Assembly: GCF_044359855.1 (NCBI RefSeq)
Contig: NZ_CP132291.1
Location: 1,116,001-1,180,000 of the forward strand
Source: Rummeliibacillus pycnus_A
GTDB taxonomy: Bacteria > Bacillota > Bacilli > Bacillales_A > Planococcaceae
Direction of reading: 5' to 3'
Length of the DNA stretch: 64,000 bases
The notes under the pieces were generated by a model. The model saw nothing but the letters and a program-made list of their open reading frames with translations. It made no database searches and had not been told where the DNA came from. Below are positions 33,485 to 42,042 of the stretch, in pieces; within the stretch, counting starts at the first letter, position 1; every line of letters starts with the position of its first letter. Both the position numbers and the translations under genes were made by a program.

Positions 33485-34093
33485 TTATTTTGCAGCAGCG
33501 AAACGTTCTGCAACTTTGTCCCAGTTTACAACATTCCAGAATGCTGAAATGTAGTCAGGACGACGGTTTTGGTAGTTTAAGTAGTAAGCATGTTCCCAAA
33601 CATCAAGGCCAAGTAATGGTGTTTTACCTTCCATGATTGGAGAGTCTTGGTTTGGAGTAGAAGAAACTTCTAATTCACCATTAGCTAATGATAACCAAGC
33701 CCAGCCTGAACCGAAGCGAGTTTTAGCAGCTGCTGCGAATTGTTCTTTGAAAGCTTCTAAGCTACCGAATTTTGCATCGATTGCTGCAGCTAATTCACCA
33801 GTTGGTGTACCACCAGCGTTAGCAGCTAATGATTCCCAGAATAATGAGTGGTTAGCGTGGCCGCCACCATTGTTACGTACAGCAGTACGAACTTCTTCAG
33901 GAACAGCGTTTAAGTTAGCAATTACTTCTTCAACTGATTTTCCTTCGAATTCTGCTTTACCTTCTAGAGCAGCGTTTAAGCCCGCTACGTATGTAGCATG
34001 ATGTTTGTCATGATGGATTTCCATAGTTTTTGCGTCAATATGTGGTTCTAATGCATCAAATGCATAAGGTAAGTTTGGTAATTCAAATGCCAT
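33485..34093 (-). CDS. sodA: superoxide dismutase (Mn/Fe type)
   Basis: Converts superoxide to peroxide and oxygen in the cytosol. 202 residues. Metal ligands are His27 (MEIHHDKHH), His in GGHANHSLFW near 82, and Asp and His in LDVWEHAYYLNYQNRRPDYI near 164/168. GGGHANHSLFWE and the downstream Gln/Gly pattern suggest Mn. GAGGAGG precedes the ATG. Monocistronic with its own terminator. Confidence 0.98.
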   Translation of the reverse strand: MAFELPNLPYAFDALEPHIDAKTMEIHHDKHHATYVAGLNAALEGKAEFEGKSVEEVIANLNAVPEEVRTAVRNNGGGHANHSLFWESLAANAGGTPTGELAAAIDAKFGSLEAFKEQFAAAAKTRFGSGWAWLSLANGELEVSSTPNQDSPIMEGKTPLLGLDVWEHAYYLNYQNRRPDYISAFWNVVNWDKVAERFAAAK

Positions 34094-34223
34094 AATAAAA
34101 TTTCCTCCTCGAAATAATGTAATTATTAACTACAACACATAGGTTAACAAAATTTAGATAATCGTTCAAATATTATTCACTGTATTTTTTAATTTCAGCC
34201 TTTTGACTGAACTTCTACTCATT

Positions 34224-34703
34224 TCATACAACCAATATAAATAGAATAATCATCACAATTTGGACGATTCCCTTCGTTACTATTGATGTTAAGAATCCAA
34301 CCAGTGATCCAATTCCAGTTTTTAAAGCGAGCTTAATGGAGCTCTTTGAAAATAATAATTCTCCAATAACTGCACCTATAAAAGGACCAATTAAAATACC
34401 AGCAAACGGGATAACAAATGGACCCACTAGTAATCCAATTGTACTTCCCCAAATCCCAGCTTCACTTCCACCAAATTTCTTGACTCCAAATGCATTCGCC
34501 AATGAATCAGCACCAAACAAAAGAATTGTAAATAGCACTTCTATAACCCAGAACCACCAAGGAAATTCTCCAAATCCATGAAATAGTCCATGAATAATAA
34601 AACCTAAAAAAATAAATAAAACAGATGGAATAATCGGATAGATTAAACCGATAAAAGCAACGACAAAACTTAAAATAACAAGTGTCCAAGAAATATATTC
34701 CAT
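34224..34703 (-). CDS. yqgC: YqgC-type membrane protein (DUF456)
   Basis: 159 residues, strongly hydrophobic, with four or five helices. The glycine-rich segments IWGSTIGLLVGPFVIPFAGI and GPFIGAVIGELLF are the DUF456 hallmark. AAAGGGG precedes the ATG. In B. subtilis yqgC neighbours sodA in the same way. Function unknown. Confidence 0.92.
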   Translation of the reverse strand: MEYISWTLVILSFVVAFIGLIYPIIPSVLFIFLGFIIHGLFHGFGEFPWWFWVIEVLFTILLFGADSLANAFGVKKFGGSEAGIWGSTIGLLVGPFVIPFAGILIGPFIGAVIGELLFSKSSIKLALKTGIGSLVGFLTSIVTKGIVQIVMIILFILVV

Positions 34704-34890
34704 AACAAACCCCTTTAATGTAGAATTCTATTATCCTTATTTACCTTTTTTCACTACTATTTATTTTCACATTAAAATTTAAAATACGTCAAATGATTAA
34801 CGCTCTTTTTTATTAAGTATACATTTAGTTACGCTGCCTATTCGTATCATCTTCATTTCCATGTTAATATACTAAATGGAGGTTATACAT

Positions 34891-35403
34891 ATGAAAATTA
34901 AACATTGGCAGTTATTCAAAGACAGCCTCATTCATCCAAAAAAACTAGCTGCATACCGACTGCTCCCCATTGGAAAAGTTATTCAATATGTATTATTACT
35001 TGTCACATTCGTTACAATTATTTCTTTTATTCAGTTCCTTACTGGAGTTGGTCTTGAAACGAGCCAAATTAAAGGACTTAAAGAATTCATCAATGATATT
35101 AAATGGTTAATATATCCCTTTGCTTTTATACTGTTATTTCTTATTAATTCATTTTCATTATTTGTTCAAATTAGTATTTATGCATTTGTTGGGATCGGCA
35201 CTCTAAAGCTTCTGAAAAAACGTGGAGAATATCGCCATTTATGGCGAACAACTGCAATTGCTATCACTTTATCGACCATTTTCACGACGCTATTAGTTTT
35301 CTTCCCCGTTAATGCTCGTTTATGTTCAACTGTTGGGATCATCATTACAGCTGTTTATCTGACAATTGCTTGTACAAAATATCCAAATCAACCTCAAAAA
35401 TGA
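34891..35403 (+). CDS. yqgB: YqgB-type membrane protein (DUF1189)
   Basis: 170 residues. Opening MKIKHWQLFKDSLIHPKKLAAYR, then four helices (VIQYVLLLVTFVTIISFIQF, WLIYPFAFILLFLINSFSLF, ISIYAFVGIGTLKLL, AIAITLSTIFTTLLVF). DUF1189 proteins are membrane proteins of Bacilli of unknown function. TGGAGG sets ATG 34891. Next to yqgC as in B. subtilis, but divergent from it. Confidence 0.85.
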   Translation: MKIKHWQLFKDSLIHPKKLAAYRLLPIGKVIQYVLLLVTFVTIISFIQFLTGVGLETSQIKGLKEFINDIKWLIYPFAFILLFLINSFSLFVQISIYAFVGIGTLKLLKKRGEYRHLWRTTAIAITLSTIFTTLLVFFPVNARLCSTVGIIITAVYLTIACTKYPNQPQK

Positions 35404-35454
35404 GGTCTGAATCTCTTTCTTTTTCATATATTAGTGGAAAAGGGAGGGATTTTT

Positions 35455-35787
35455 TTGAGAATACTAGTTTCCGCACTAATCATTTTAATTTGTGCTTATT
35501 TTATAAAAGTAGATTTAATAGAAGGAACCATTTCAAAAGCTGATTTTTATACGGTGGAGCAGAAATGCGAGAAGACAGATAAAATCCAAACGATTACTGT
35601 CACTACAGCTGATGGCGATACATGGGAATCATTATTTGCTCTTTATCCAGCAAAAGATATATCCTTCGCTGAAAGACTTGAACTTGTTTACAAGCTCAAT
35701 CCGCACCTTTTAAAACAAAGCTTTAAACCAAATGAACAAGTTATCTTACCATTCCGGACAAAAAATGCTGATTCATGTACGAAATAG
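35455..35787 (+). CDS. signal-anchored protein with a divergent LysM-like domain
   Basis: About 110 residues. N-terminal helix RILVSALIILICAYFI, then a region with TADGDTWESLFALYP, LELVYKLNPHLLKQ and FKPNEQVILPF, the spacing of a LysM domain (structure-guided by eye only). Two cysteines could pair. AAAAGGGAGGG lies just before TTG 35455; an upstream GTG overlaps that ribosome site. It follows yqgB by about 50 bases and may be in the same unit. Possibly wall-associated. Confidence 0.72.
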   Translation: MRILVSALIILICAYFIKVDLIEGTISKADFYTVEQKCEKTDKIQTITVTTADGDTWESLFALYPAKDISFAERLELVYKLNPHLLKQSFKPNEQVILPFRTKNADSCTK

Positions 35788-35883
35788 GCAGTTAATGTTT
35801 CTTTCTTGTCATTTCCTTTCAAACACTGCTAAAATAGTTTACAGTGAAGGCTTTTATAGAAGCCTATGAAGGAGAGAGTTTTC

Positions 35884-36999
35884 ATGAATGAAATCACGCA
35901 CCGCTCGAAAACGCGTAAAGTCCGTGTAGGTGATTTAACGATCGGCGGAAGCAATGAAGTAATCATCCAAAGTATGACAACAACTAAAACACATGACGTT
36001 GAAGCAACAGTTGCTGAAATTCTTCGTTTAGAAGAAGCTGGTTGCCAAATCGTACGTGTCGCTTGTCCTGATGAACGAGCAGCCGATGCTCTAGCAGACA
36101 TTAAAAAACGCATCCATATCCCACTTGTAGCGGATATTCACTTTGACTATAAACTAGCTTTAAAAGCAATTGATGCCGGCGTGGATAAAATCCGTATCAA
36201 CCCTGGTAATATTGGACGAAAAGAAAAAGTAGAAGCTGTTGTAAATGCAGCAAAAGCAAAAGGAGTACCGATTCGTATCGGCGTTAACGCTGGTTCACTT
36301 GAACGTAAAATCCTTGATAAATACGGCTATCCAACAGCTGATGGTATGGTTGAAAGTGCATTACACCATATTAAAATTTTAGAAGATCTTGATTTCCATG
36401 ATATTATCGTATCTATGAAAGCTTCAGATATCAATCTTGCTATTGAAGCATATGAAAAAGCTTCTCGTGCATTCGATTACCCATTACACTTGGGAATTAC
36501 TGAATCTGGTACATTGTTCTCTGGTACGATTAAATCCGCTGCCGGCCTAGGTGCAATCCTTTCAAAAGGTATAGGTAACACATTACGTGTATCTTTAAGC
36601 GCAGACCCTGTTGAAGAAGTGAAAGTAGCGAGAGAATTATTAAAATCATTCGGTCTTGCTTCAAATATGCCTACATTAATCTCTTGCCCTACTTGCGGAC
36701 GTATTGAAATTGACTTAATCTCGATTGCAAACGAAGTAGAAGAATATTTACAAACAATTAAAGCCCCTATCAAAGTTTCTGTTCTTGGTTGTGCTGTAAA
36801 CGGACCTGGAGAAGCGCGTGAAGCTGATATCGGTATCGCTGGTGCTCGCGGGGAAGGTTTACTTTTCCGTCATGGTAAAACAGTTCGTAAAGTACCTGAA
36901 GAAACAATGGTTGAAGAATTGAAAAAAGAAATCGATATTCTTGCTGAAGAATATTACAAAAAACAAGAAGCAGAAAAAGCATCAAACACTCAAAACTAG
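35884..36999 (+). CDS. ispG: 4-hydroxy-3-methylbut-2-en-1-yl diphosphate synthase
   Basis: Penultimate step of the MEP isoprenoid pathway, a [4Fe-4S] enzyme using flavodoxin or ferredoxin. 371 residues, close to B. subtilis IspG: ITHRSKTRKVRVGDLTIGG, DIHFDYKLALKAI, RINPGNIGRKEKVE. Cluster cysteines are in LISCPTCGRIEID and VLGCAVNGPGEA. GAAGGAGAGAG precedes ATG 35884. The other terminal MEP gene, ispH, begins at the right end of this window. Confidence 0.98.
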   Translation: MNEITHRSKTRKVRVGDLTIGGSNEVIIQSMTTTKTHDVEATVAEILRLEEAGCQIVRVACPDERAADALADIKKRIHIPLVADIHFDYKLALKAIDAGVDKIRINPGNIGRKEKVEAVVNAAKAKGVPIRIGVNAGSLERKILDKYGYPTADGMVESALHHIKILEDLDFHDIIVSMKASDINLAIEAYEKASRAFDYPLHLGITESGTLFSGTIKSAAGLGAILSKGIGNTLRVSLSADPVEEVKVARELLKSFGLASNMPTLISCPTCGRIEIDLISIANEVEEYLQTIKAPIKVSVLGCAVNGPGEAREADIGIAGARGEGLLFRHGKTVRKVPEETMVEELKKEIDILAEEYYKKQEAEKASNTQN

Positions 37000-37018
37000 C
37001 ATCTAGGGGGATTTTGTA

Positions 37019-37591
37019 ATGACGAAGAAATATAGTTTTGGTATTGATATTGATGGTACAGTCACTACACCTGAGTTCCTATTACCTCATATCAATAATG
37101 CATTTAAAACGAATTTGATTTTAGATGATATTATAAAATATGACCTTACAGAAGCCCTTTCTGTTGAAAAAAAGGATTTCTTTGATTGGTTTAAAAAAGA
37201 AGAACTTAACATTTACAAAAATCCTCCTGTTCAATCAAATGCGCATCGTATTTTATCTAGTTGGTATCCAAATGTTGCCTTGAACTATATAACAGCTCGT
37301 GAAGAAAACTCTCGTGAAGTTACAGACCAATGGTTTAAATCAAATCAATTACCTTACGATAAGATTGATATAGTCGGTCCAACAGATAAAGTGATAGCTG
37401 GACGTAAATACGGAGTACAACTATTTATGGAGGATAAACACGATAATGCTGTTCATCTCCATGAAGAATTAGATATACCCGTTTTGCTATTTGATGCCCC
37501 ATACAATCGTGAACCAATCCCAAATGGTGTTATTCGCATAAACAACTGGGTAGAAGCCGAACATTGGGTAAAAAAAGAATTCGGTATATAA
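37019..37591 (+). CDS. yqfW: YqfW-type nucleotidase (HAD, NT5C-like)
   Basis: 190 residues with HAD motif I FGIDIDGTVTTPEF, motif II YITAREE and motif III/IV FMEDKHDNA. This matches the 5'(3')-deoxyribonucleotidase-like family that includes B. subtilis YqfW, predicted to dephosphorylate nucleotides. AGGGGG precedes the ATG. It follows ispG by 19 bases and probably shares its transcript. The substrate is inferred. Confidence 0.9.
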   Translation: MTKKYSFGIDIDGTVTTPEFLLPHINNAFKTNLILDDIIKYDLTEALSVEKKDFFDWFKKEELNIYKNPPVQSNAHRILSSWYPNVALNYITAREENSREVTDQWFKSNQLPYDKIDIVGPTDKVIAGRKYGVQLFMEDKHDNAVHLHEELDIPVLLFDAPYNREPIPNGVIRINNWVEAEHWVKKEFGI

Positions 37592-37601
37592 TAGATTATA
37601 A

Positions 37602-37643
37602 GAAAAAGCGAAAGATCACATAATTGTGTTCTTTCGCTTTTTT
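37602..37643 (+). terminator. terminator of ispG-yqfW
   Basis: AAAAAGCGAAAGATCACA pairs with TGTGTTCTTTCGCTTTTT (one mismatch) and runs into T. It can serve the minus-strand lipoprotein gene from the other side. Confidence 0.88.
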
Positions 37644-37651
37644 GTATGATT

Positions 37652-38131
37652 TTAAAAATTAATATCTAACAATTTCTTTGCTTTTTCTAATTTTTCAGGT
37701 TCTTTTTTGACTGTCATATATGTCATTTCTTTTTTCATCGTATCTTGGAAGAAAATTGTACCATCTTTTAGCATATAAATTTTATAAGTAAGCTTATCCA
37801 TAGACTTGGTATCACCAAGAGCTATAATATAGCTACCTTGTTTGTCCAATTGCTTAACAACCTCTGCTTGCTTTTCCGTTTTTGGCACCATAACAACAGA
37901 ACGATTTACAAGTCGTATAAAATCCTGCACTGTTGCAGGGGCTTTGATTAATTTCCCAGTTTCTTTCGTCGAAACCCCTCGATCATTAACACTTTGAATG
38001 TATAGATATTGATAAAATTCAGATTTAGGAATAATAATCTCTCTCGTATTCGCTTTGGAGCTACTATTATCACAACCTACTAAGCCAATTACCAACGCTA
38101 TTAATAATAATAAAGTTTTCAAAAATTTCAT
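37652..38131 (-). CDS. putative lipoprotein, unknown function
   Basis: 159 residues. Signal MKFLKTLLLLIALVIGLVGC with lipobox LVGC and Asp at +2. The body has a regular mixed strand/helix pattern (EIIIPKSEFYQYLYIQS, SYIIALGDTKSMDKLTYKIYML) that I do not recognise. AAAGGAG precedes the ATG. It stands alone, transcribed toward the yqfW terminator. Confidence 0.82.
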   Translation of the reverse strand: MKFLKTLLLLIALVIGLVGCDNSSSKANTREIIIPKSEFYQYLYIQSVNDRGVSTKETGKLIKAPATVQDFIRLVNRSVVMVPKTEKQAEVVKQLDKQGSYIIALGDTKSMDKLTYKIYMLKDGTIFFQDTMKKEMTYMTVKKEPEKLEKAKKLLDINF

Positions 38132-38383
38132 AGCAAAACTCTCCTTTTTCCTACAATAAATTCCCCTTTTAACATTATACTTGTAAAAAAAAGAATACGT
38201 TTAATGATCATCAAGTTGTAACAAGATTGGCAAACCTTATTGTCACAACTTTATCAATTATGCTGCGATGTAATAATCTTATTGTTTTGCATTTTTGAGC
38301 AGTTAAACTACTATAAATGCTAAAGCTCTTGTATAATGTTGGTGTAGTAAATTATTCAATATCAAGGAGAGCGGTGAAAAATA

Positions 38384-38605
38384 ATGGATTGGCAATATAT
38401 TATCAATCTCTTTGCAAACTGTTTTATTTTCCTCTTCTTTATTCAATATATTTTGAGCTTTTTTAAAACTTCACGGAAAGATCTTTTAACTAAAATGTTG
38501 ATCAATTGCCTTGTGATTTCAGCAATTGTCATTTTATCAATACCAGTACTAAAAGAATGTGATATTCGATTAGGTTATTTAATTGAATTTCCATTTGAGA
38601 ATTAG
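38384..38605 (+). CDS. small membrane protein, unknown
   Basis: 73 residues with two hydrophobic helices (IINLFANCFIFLFFIQYILSF and MLINCLVISAIVILSIPVL) around a basic loop KTSRKDLLTK. AAGGAG and GGTGA lie upstream of the ATG. No motif or neighbour suggests a role. Codon use is like that of its surroundings. Confidence 0.6.
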   Translation: MDWQYIINLFANCFIFLFFIQYILSFFKTSRKDLLTKMLINCLVISAIVILSIPVLKECDIRLGYLIEFPFEN

Positions 38606-38618
38606 CATTTGAGTAGTA

Positions 38619-38653
38619 ATAAAAAGTTCGTCTATTTATCTAGACGAACTTAG
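38619..38653. terminator. hairpin after the small membrane protein
   Basis: AAGTTCGTCTA pairs with TAGACGAACTT around a six-base loop; an A run precedes it, so it would work best on the minus strand. Confidence 0.5.
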
Positions 38654-38839
38654 ATTGTCGACAAAAGGTTTCGAGAGGAATGCACTCTCGTTACCTTTTG
38701 TTTTTCTTGTATTTACAGCCACTTCAATGAACCTTCTTGGCTCCCCATCCGCGATGTAAGCATCTACCGGAGCAGAGATCCCCAATTACCAGAGCCGAAG
38801 CAAAAGCTGAACCAAGAATGTCAGTGTTATTATAATCAT
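38636..38839 (-). pseudogene. small reading frame with an in-frame TAA stop
   Basis: GAAGGAG stands nine bases before an ATG at 38839. The frame gives MIIITLTFLVQLLLRLW, a TAA at 38788-38786, then goes on in the same frame for 49 codons starting TTG GGG: APVDAYIADGEPRRFIEVAV to KPFVDNLSSSR. The part after the stop looks protein-like, but I do not recognise it. A second frame (ILGSAFASALVIG) overlaps the first part, so a frameshift is also possible. Either a broken small gene or two tiny ones. Confidence 0.35.
38657..38705 (+). terminator. extended hairpin terminator
   Basis: ACAAAAGGT pairs with ACCTTTTGT and encloses a second stem CGAGAG-GAATGCA-CTCTCG; five T follow on the plus strand. Likely ends the small membrane protein transcript. 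Confidence 0.65.
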
Positions 38840-38859
38840 TTAAAAGCACTCCTTCAAAA

Positions 38860-39335
38860 TAAATTATTACAAAAGCTAAAATTGCATCCAAAAATTACGT
38901 AATTGTATTTCTTCTAATATCTTTGCGATTTCATGATTTCGGGAATATATACAATTCTCCTACAATGTAAGAAATTACTGTTAGTGCTAAGTTAATCAAT
39001 TATGAGTTAACTACTTGTTTTTTGATGGCAAAAACCTTCATCAGATTGAACTTAGTTTGAATATAATTCGATTAATTATTCTAATTAATTTTTTAAATTT
39101 CAGGACATAATAATACCTTAAAAGCTTATTTAGAACTTTCATATATCAAATAAATAGAAAATTGTTAACTTTTTCTTTGTTTTTTAAATTTGTAATCATC
39201 TAGTTCATCTGTAATGTCTAGAATTAAATAAAAAAGTCAACAATAATTGTTGACTTAGTAACACTTTACTTAGCATAAGCTTATTCGATTAAAAAGGATT
39301 TTATAATTCGACCATTTCTTCAGAATATTCAATAG
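38860..39335. other. gene-poor AT-rich stretch
   Basis: No frame with start signals is seen on either strand. The one clear structure is AAAAAAGTCAACAATAATTGTTGACTT at about 39231-39257, a palindromic hairpin with the T run on the minus strand, so a terminator with no visible gene ahead of it. Confidence 0.5.
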
Positions 39336-39476
39336 TTATTTAAAACTTATCTCAGCTGCAAGCCTAAACTTAAAAAAAGAGCTAAAATAACTGAACAACT
39401 CTATAATGAAGCTAAAAAGAAAGGCATTAAGGTTAAAGCGGACATACTTACTGTTTTTAAAAACACAAAAAGTTAA
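39336..39476 (+). pseudogene. C-terminal fragment of an unidentified protein
   Basis: After a TAG stop the frame stays open for 46 codons with protein-like content (LKKRAKITEQLYNEAKKKGI, then KVKADILTVFKNTKS) but has no start codon or ribosome site. It looks like the tail of a lost gene. The parent family is not recognised. Confidence 0.35.
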
Positions 39477-39495
39477 GAGGTTTACCATCCAAAGT

Positions 39496-39530
39496 AAAAA
39501 GCCTGTCAAACGTTGCTATGACAGGCTTTT
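39496..39530 (-). terminator. terminator of znuC-znuB-zur, overlapping the zur stop
   Basis: AAAAGCCTGTCA pairs with TGACAGGCTTTT around ten bases. On the minus strand the first stem arm encodes the last zur codons (KSLS and stop at 39516). Confidence 0.85.
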
Positions 39531-39941
39531 CTCTATACATTCTGGGCATTTTCCATAAATTTCAAACTTATGATCCTCAATCTCATACTCCGGAAGTTGT
39601 TCGTGGAGCATGTCCATTGGGCAAAGGTGAATTTCTTTGATATTACCGCATTCCATACAGATGAAGTGATGATGGTGATGCTCGGTTTCACATTGCATAC
39701 GGAAGTGACGTTCACCTGATAACTCGGTTTCTTCCAGTATACCTAAATCTACAAATGTGGCTAAATTGCGATAGATTGTATCATAGCTCATACCGGGGTA
39801 GTCTTTTTTCATCACAGCAAGTAAGTCGCGGGCAGTTAAATATTTCTCCGTTGCTTCGAACATTTCTAAAATTTGTTCACGTTTATCTGTTTTTTTAAAG
39901 CCGCTATCTTTTAAAATTTCCCATGCTTTTGTCAAATTCAT
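39516..39941 (-). CDS. zur: Fur-family zinc uptake regulator Zur
   Basis: 141 residues. Winged helix at the N-terminus (SYDTIYRNLATFVDLGILEE); a His-rich metal region CETEHHHHHFICMECG and the structural zinc pairs CMEC and CPEC. Third in the operon with the zinc ABC transporter genes, and a near-consensus Zur box lies ahead of znuC, so it should repress its own operon when zinc is plentiful. Equivalent to B. subtilis yqfV and Listeria zurR. Confidence 0.93.
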   Translation of the reverse strand: MNLTKAWEILKDSGFKKTDKREQILEMFEATEKYLTARDLLAVMKKDYPGMSYDTIYRNLATFVDLGILEETELSGERHFRMQCETEHHHHHFICMECGNIKEIHLCPMDMLHEQLPEYEIEDHKFEIYGKCPECIEKSLS

Positions 39942-39957
39942 TACCCTAGTACTCCCT

Positions 39958-40806
39958 TCAATCTTTTGCGCGTATTGCCATCACAATTTTCTTTCCAATA
40001 ATAACAAGTAATAATATTAAAATTGATGTTACTACGATCGTACCACCCGGTGCCAAATTCAAATAGAATCCAGCAATTAACCCAATAATTACTGCTAATT
40101 CTCCAAATAGAATGGCAAAGAAAATAGTTTGTTTAAATCCTTTAGCGATTCGAATGCTTGCAGCTACTGGTAATGTGATTAAAGATGATACAAGTAAGAT
40201 ACCTACAATTCGCATACTTGCAGCAATCACAAGTGCTGTCATTACCATAAACATTAAATGGACTGTTTTGGCTGGTAGCCCACTTGCCTTTGCATATTCT
40301 TCATCAAATGATAAAACGAATAGTTCTTTGTAAAAAAGACTAATAAATGTTATCACTAATACAGCAATTCCAAGTACAATCCACATATCTTGTCTACTAA
40401 CTGCTGAAACTGAACCGAATAAATAGCTAAATAAATCGGTACTAAAACCTTGCGCTAATGAGATGAAAATTGCACTCAAACCAAGACCAGCAGACATGAT
40501 AATTGGAATCGCCAATTCTTCAAAATGTTTATATAAACTGCGGAGCCGTTCAATTAAGACAGAACCCCCTACCGCAGAAATAATTCCTAGATAAATAGGG
40601 TTTAATGTTGCGAATGCTGCAACACTTTGGCTTAAGTATAAGCTACCCGCAATTCCAGCTAAAGTAACATGGCTTAATGCATCAGCAATTAGTGATAATC
40701 GGCGAACAACGATAAAAACGCCCAATAATGGGGCGATAACCCCTATGATAATTCCCGATAAAAAGGCATTCTGCAAAAAGTCATAATGTAATATAGATTC
40801 GATCAT
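39958..40806 (-). CDS. znuB: zinc ABC transporter permease
   Basis: 282 residues, about eight helices, of the ABC-3 metal permease family: GVFIVVRRLSLIADALSHVTLAG is the conserved N-terminal signature, and SFDEEYAKASGLPAK and RIVGILLVSSLITLPVAAS follow. Start ATG overlaps the znuC stop by four bases. Zinc rather than manganese is inferred from zur and the Zur box. No solute-binding protein gene (znuA) is present in the window. Confidence 0.93.
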   Translation of the reverse strand: MIESILHYDFLQNAFLSGIIIGVIAPLLGVFIVVRRLSLIADALSHVTLAGIAGSLYLSQSVAAFATLNPIYLGIISAVGGSVLIERLRSLYKHFEELAIPIIMSAGLGLSAIFISLAQGFSTDLFSYLFGSVSAVSRQDMWIVLGIAVLVITFISLFYKELFVLSFDEEYAKASGLPAKTVHLMFMVMTALVIAASMRIVGILLVSSLITLPVAASIRIAKGFKQTIFFAILFGELAVIIGLIAGFYLNLAPGGTIVVTSILILLLVIIGKKIVMAIRAKD

Positions 40807-41576
40807 CTTTGTTTCTCCTTATTGTTATGATGAATTTTACGTACTGCATGGCCATACCATGCATTTAATTGATCATCAGATAAGGAATCATAATCATCTT
40901 TATAGCCATGAAAGTGGATTTTTTGATTTAAACAAGCCACATGGCTAATCGTATTGGATACTGTATCCACATCATGTGTCACCAAAATCATGGTCATATG
41001 AAGTTGCTCATTCAGTTCAGTAAGCATATCATAGAATGACTGCACATTTTCGTGGTCAATTCCGACGGTTGGTTCATCTAAAATAAGCAATTTTGGTTCT
41101 GCGACTAGTGCTCTAGCGATAAAAACACGTTGTTGCTGACCACCTGAAAGTTCACCAATATTACGATTCGCAAACTGCTCCATACCAACAGCTTGTAAGG
41201 ACTCCATCACACGTGCTTGCTGTTTTGGTAAATGTCTTTTGAATAGGCCGATTTTTTTAGTAAGCCCACTCGCTACAACCTCTTTTACAGTGGCAGGGAA
41301 TCCTGAATTAAATGAATTGGATTTTTGAGAAACATAGCCAATCCACTCTCTTTGTTTAAAAGTTGAACTAGGTTCGCCAAACAACTTAACAGTGCCCTTT
41401 GTAGGTTTTAATAGACCTAAAATTATCTTCAGCAATGTAGATTTTCCAGAGCCATTGGGGCCAAGTAACGCTAAAAAATCACCTTCTCGAACAGATAAAG
41501 TAATATTGTTTAACACTTGCGTATATTCATATTGGAATGAAACATCTTGTAATTCAATTAACGGCTGTTGTGCCAT
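40803..41576 (-). CDS. znuC: zinc ABC transporter ATP-binding protein
   Basis: 257 residues. Walker A GPNGSGKSTLLK, Q loop GYVSQKS, signature LSGGQQQR, Walker B LLILDEPTVGID, switch LVTHD. C-terminal end with YGHAVRKIHHNNKEKQR is His-rich. First gene of znuC-znuB-zur. The ribosome site is weak (GAAGCGAAG). Same order as Listeria zurA-zurM-zurR. Confidence 0.93.
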   Translation of the reverse strand: MAQQPLIELQDVSFQYEYTQVLNNITLSVREGDFLALLGPNGSGKSTLLKIILGLLKPTKGTVKLFGEPSSTFKQREWIGYVSQKSNSFNSGFPATVKEVVASGLTKKIGLFKRHLPKQQARVMESLQAVGMEQFANRNIGELSGGQQQRVFIARALVAEPKLLILDEPTVGIDHENVQSFYDMLTELNEQLHMTMILVTHDVDTVSNTISHVACLNQKIHFHGYKDDYDSLSDDQLNAWYGHAVRKIHHNNKEKQR

Positions 41577-41593
41577 ATACTTCGCTTCTTTCT

Positions 41594-41614
41594 AATTCAT
41601 AATCATTACGATTT
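41594..41614 (-). promoter_or_regulatory. Zur box ahead of znuC
   Basis: AATTCATAATCATTACGATT plus T matches the Bacillus Zur palindrome (AAATCGTAAT-N-ATTACGATTT) at 19 of 21 positions by eye. It lies 18 bases before the znuC start, in the promoter region. Confidence 0.8.
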
Positions 41615-41679
41615 ACAAAAACTTAGTATAATAGATTACCTACGCTTTGTAAAGGACAATTACCTGAGAGGATGAGTAA

Positions 41680-41925
41680 ATGGATTACCTAGCTCTATTA
41701 AGTGAAATTAATCGCAAATCAGATAAGGAGCTTGCTGAGTATGCCAAAACTTATCAGATTCCACTTTCGAAAAAAGAAATACAAAAACTCCGCCCACTTC
41801 TTTCATCGTTTTCGATCCAATGGGTATTAACTGGTATACCCGATCATGTAATGAAAGAAATTGAAAAAATACTTGGAAAACAGAAAACAAAAGAGTTACT
41901 AGGAAAATACGGAAGGTATATTTAG
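41680..41925 (+). CDS. yqfT: YqfT-type small protein (DUF2624)
   Basis: 81 residues, soluble, mostly helical. LKYAKTYQIPLSKKE-like motif (LAEYAKTYQIPLSKKEI) and GKQKTKELLGKYGRYI are typical of YqfT. Divergent from znuC; in B. subtilis it lies just ahead of nfo, whereas here an 18-kb accessory block separates them. GAGAGGA lies upstream. Function unknown. Confidence 0.85.
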   Translation: MDYLALLSEINRKSDKELAEYAKTYQIPLSKKEIQKLRPLLSSFSIQWVLTGIPDHVMKEIEKILGKQKTKELLGKYGRYI

Positions 41926-41969
41926 CCAAAGAATTATAGACAAATTTGGAAAGCTCTATATCGAACAAA

Positions 41970-42005
41970 ATAGGCGAAATGCTTTTTTATGAGCATTTCG
42001 CCTGT
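41970..42005. terminator. terminator between yqfT and yngE
   Basis: AGGCGAAATGC pairs with GCATTTCGCCT; short T runs on both sides, placed between converging genes. Confidence 0.75.
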
Positions 42006-42042
42006 TTACATTAAGTAGATTTAATTAAGCTTTAAACAAGCC

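Noticed and set aside
33633..34001. 122-codon plus-strand frame inside sodA
   Set aside because: A shadow of the sodA coding strand.
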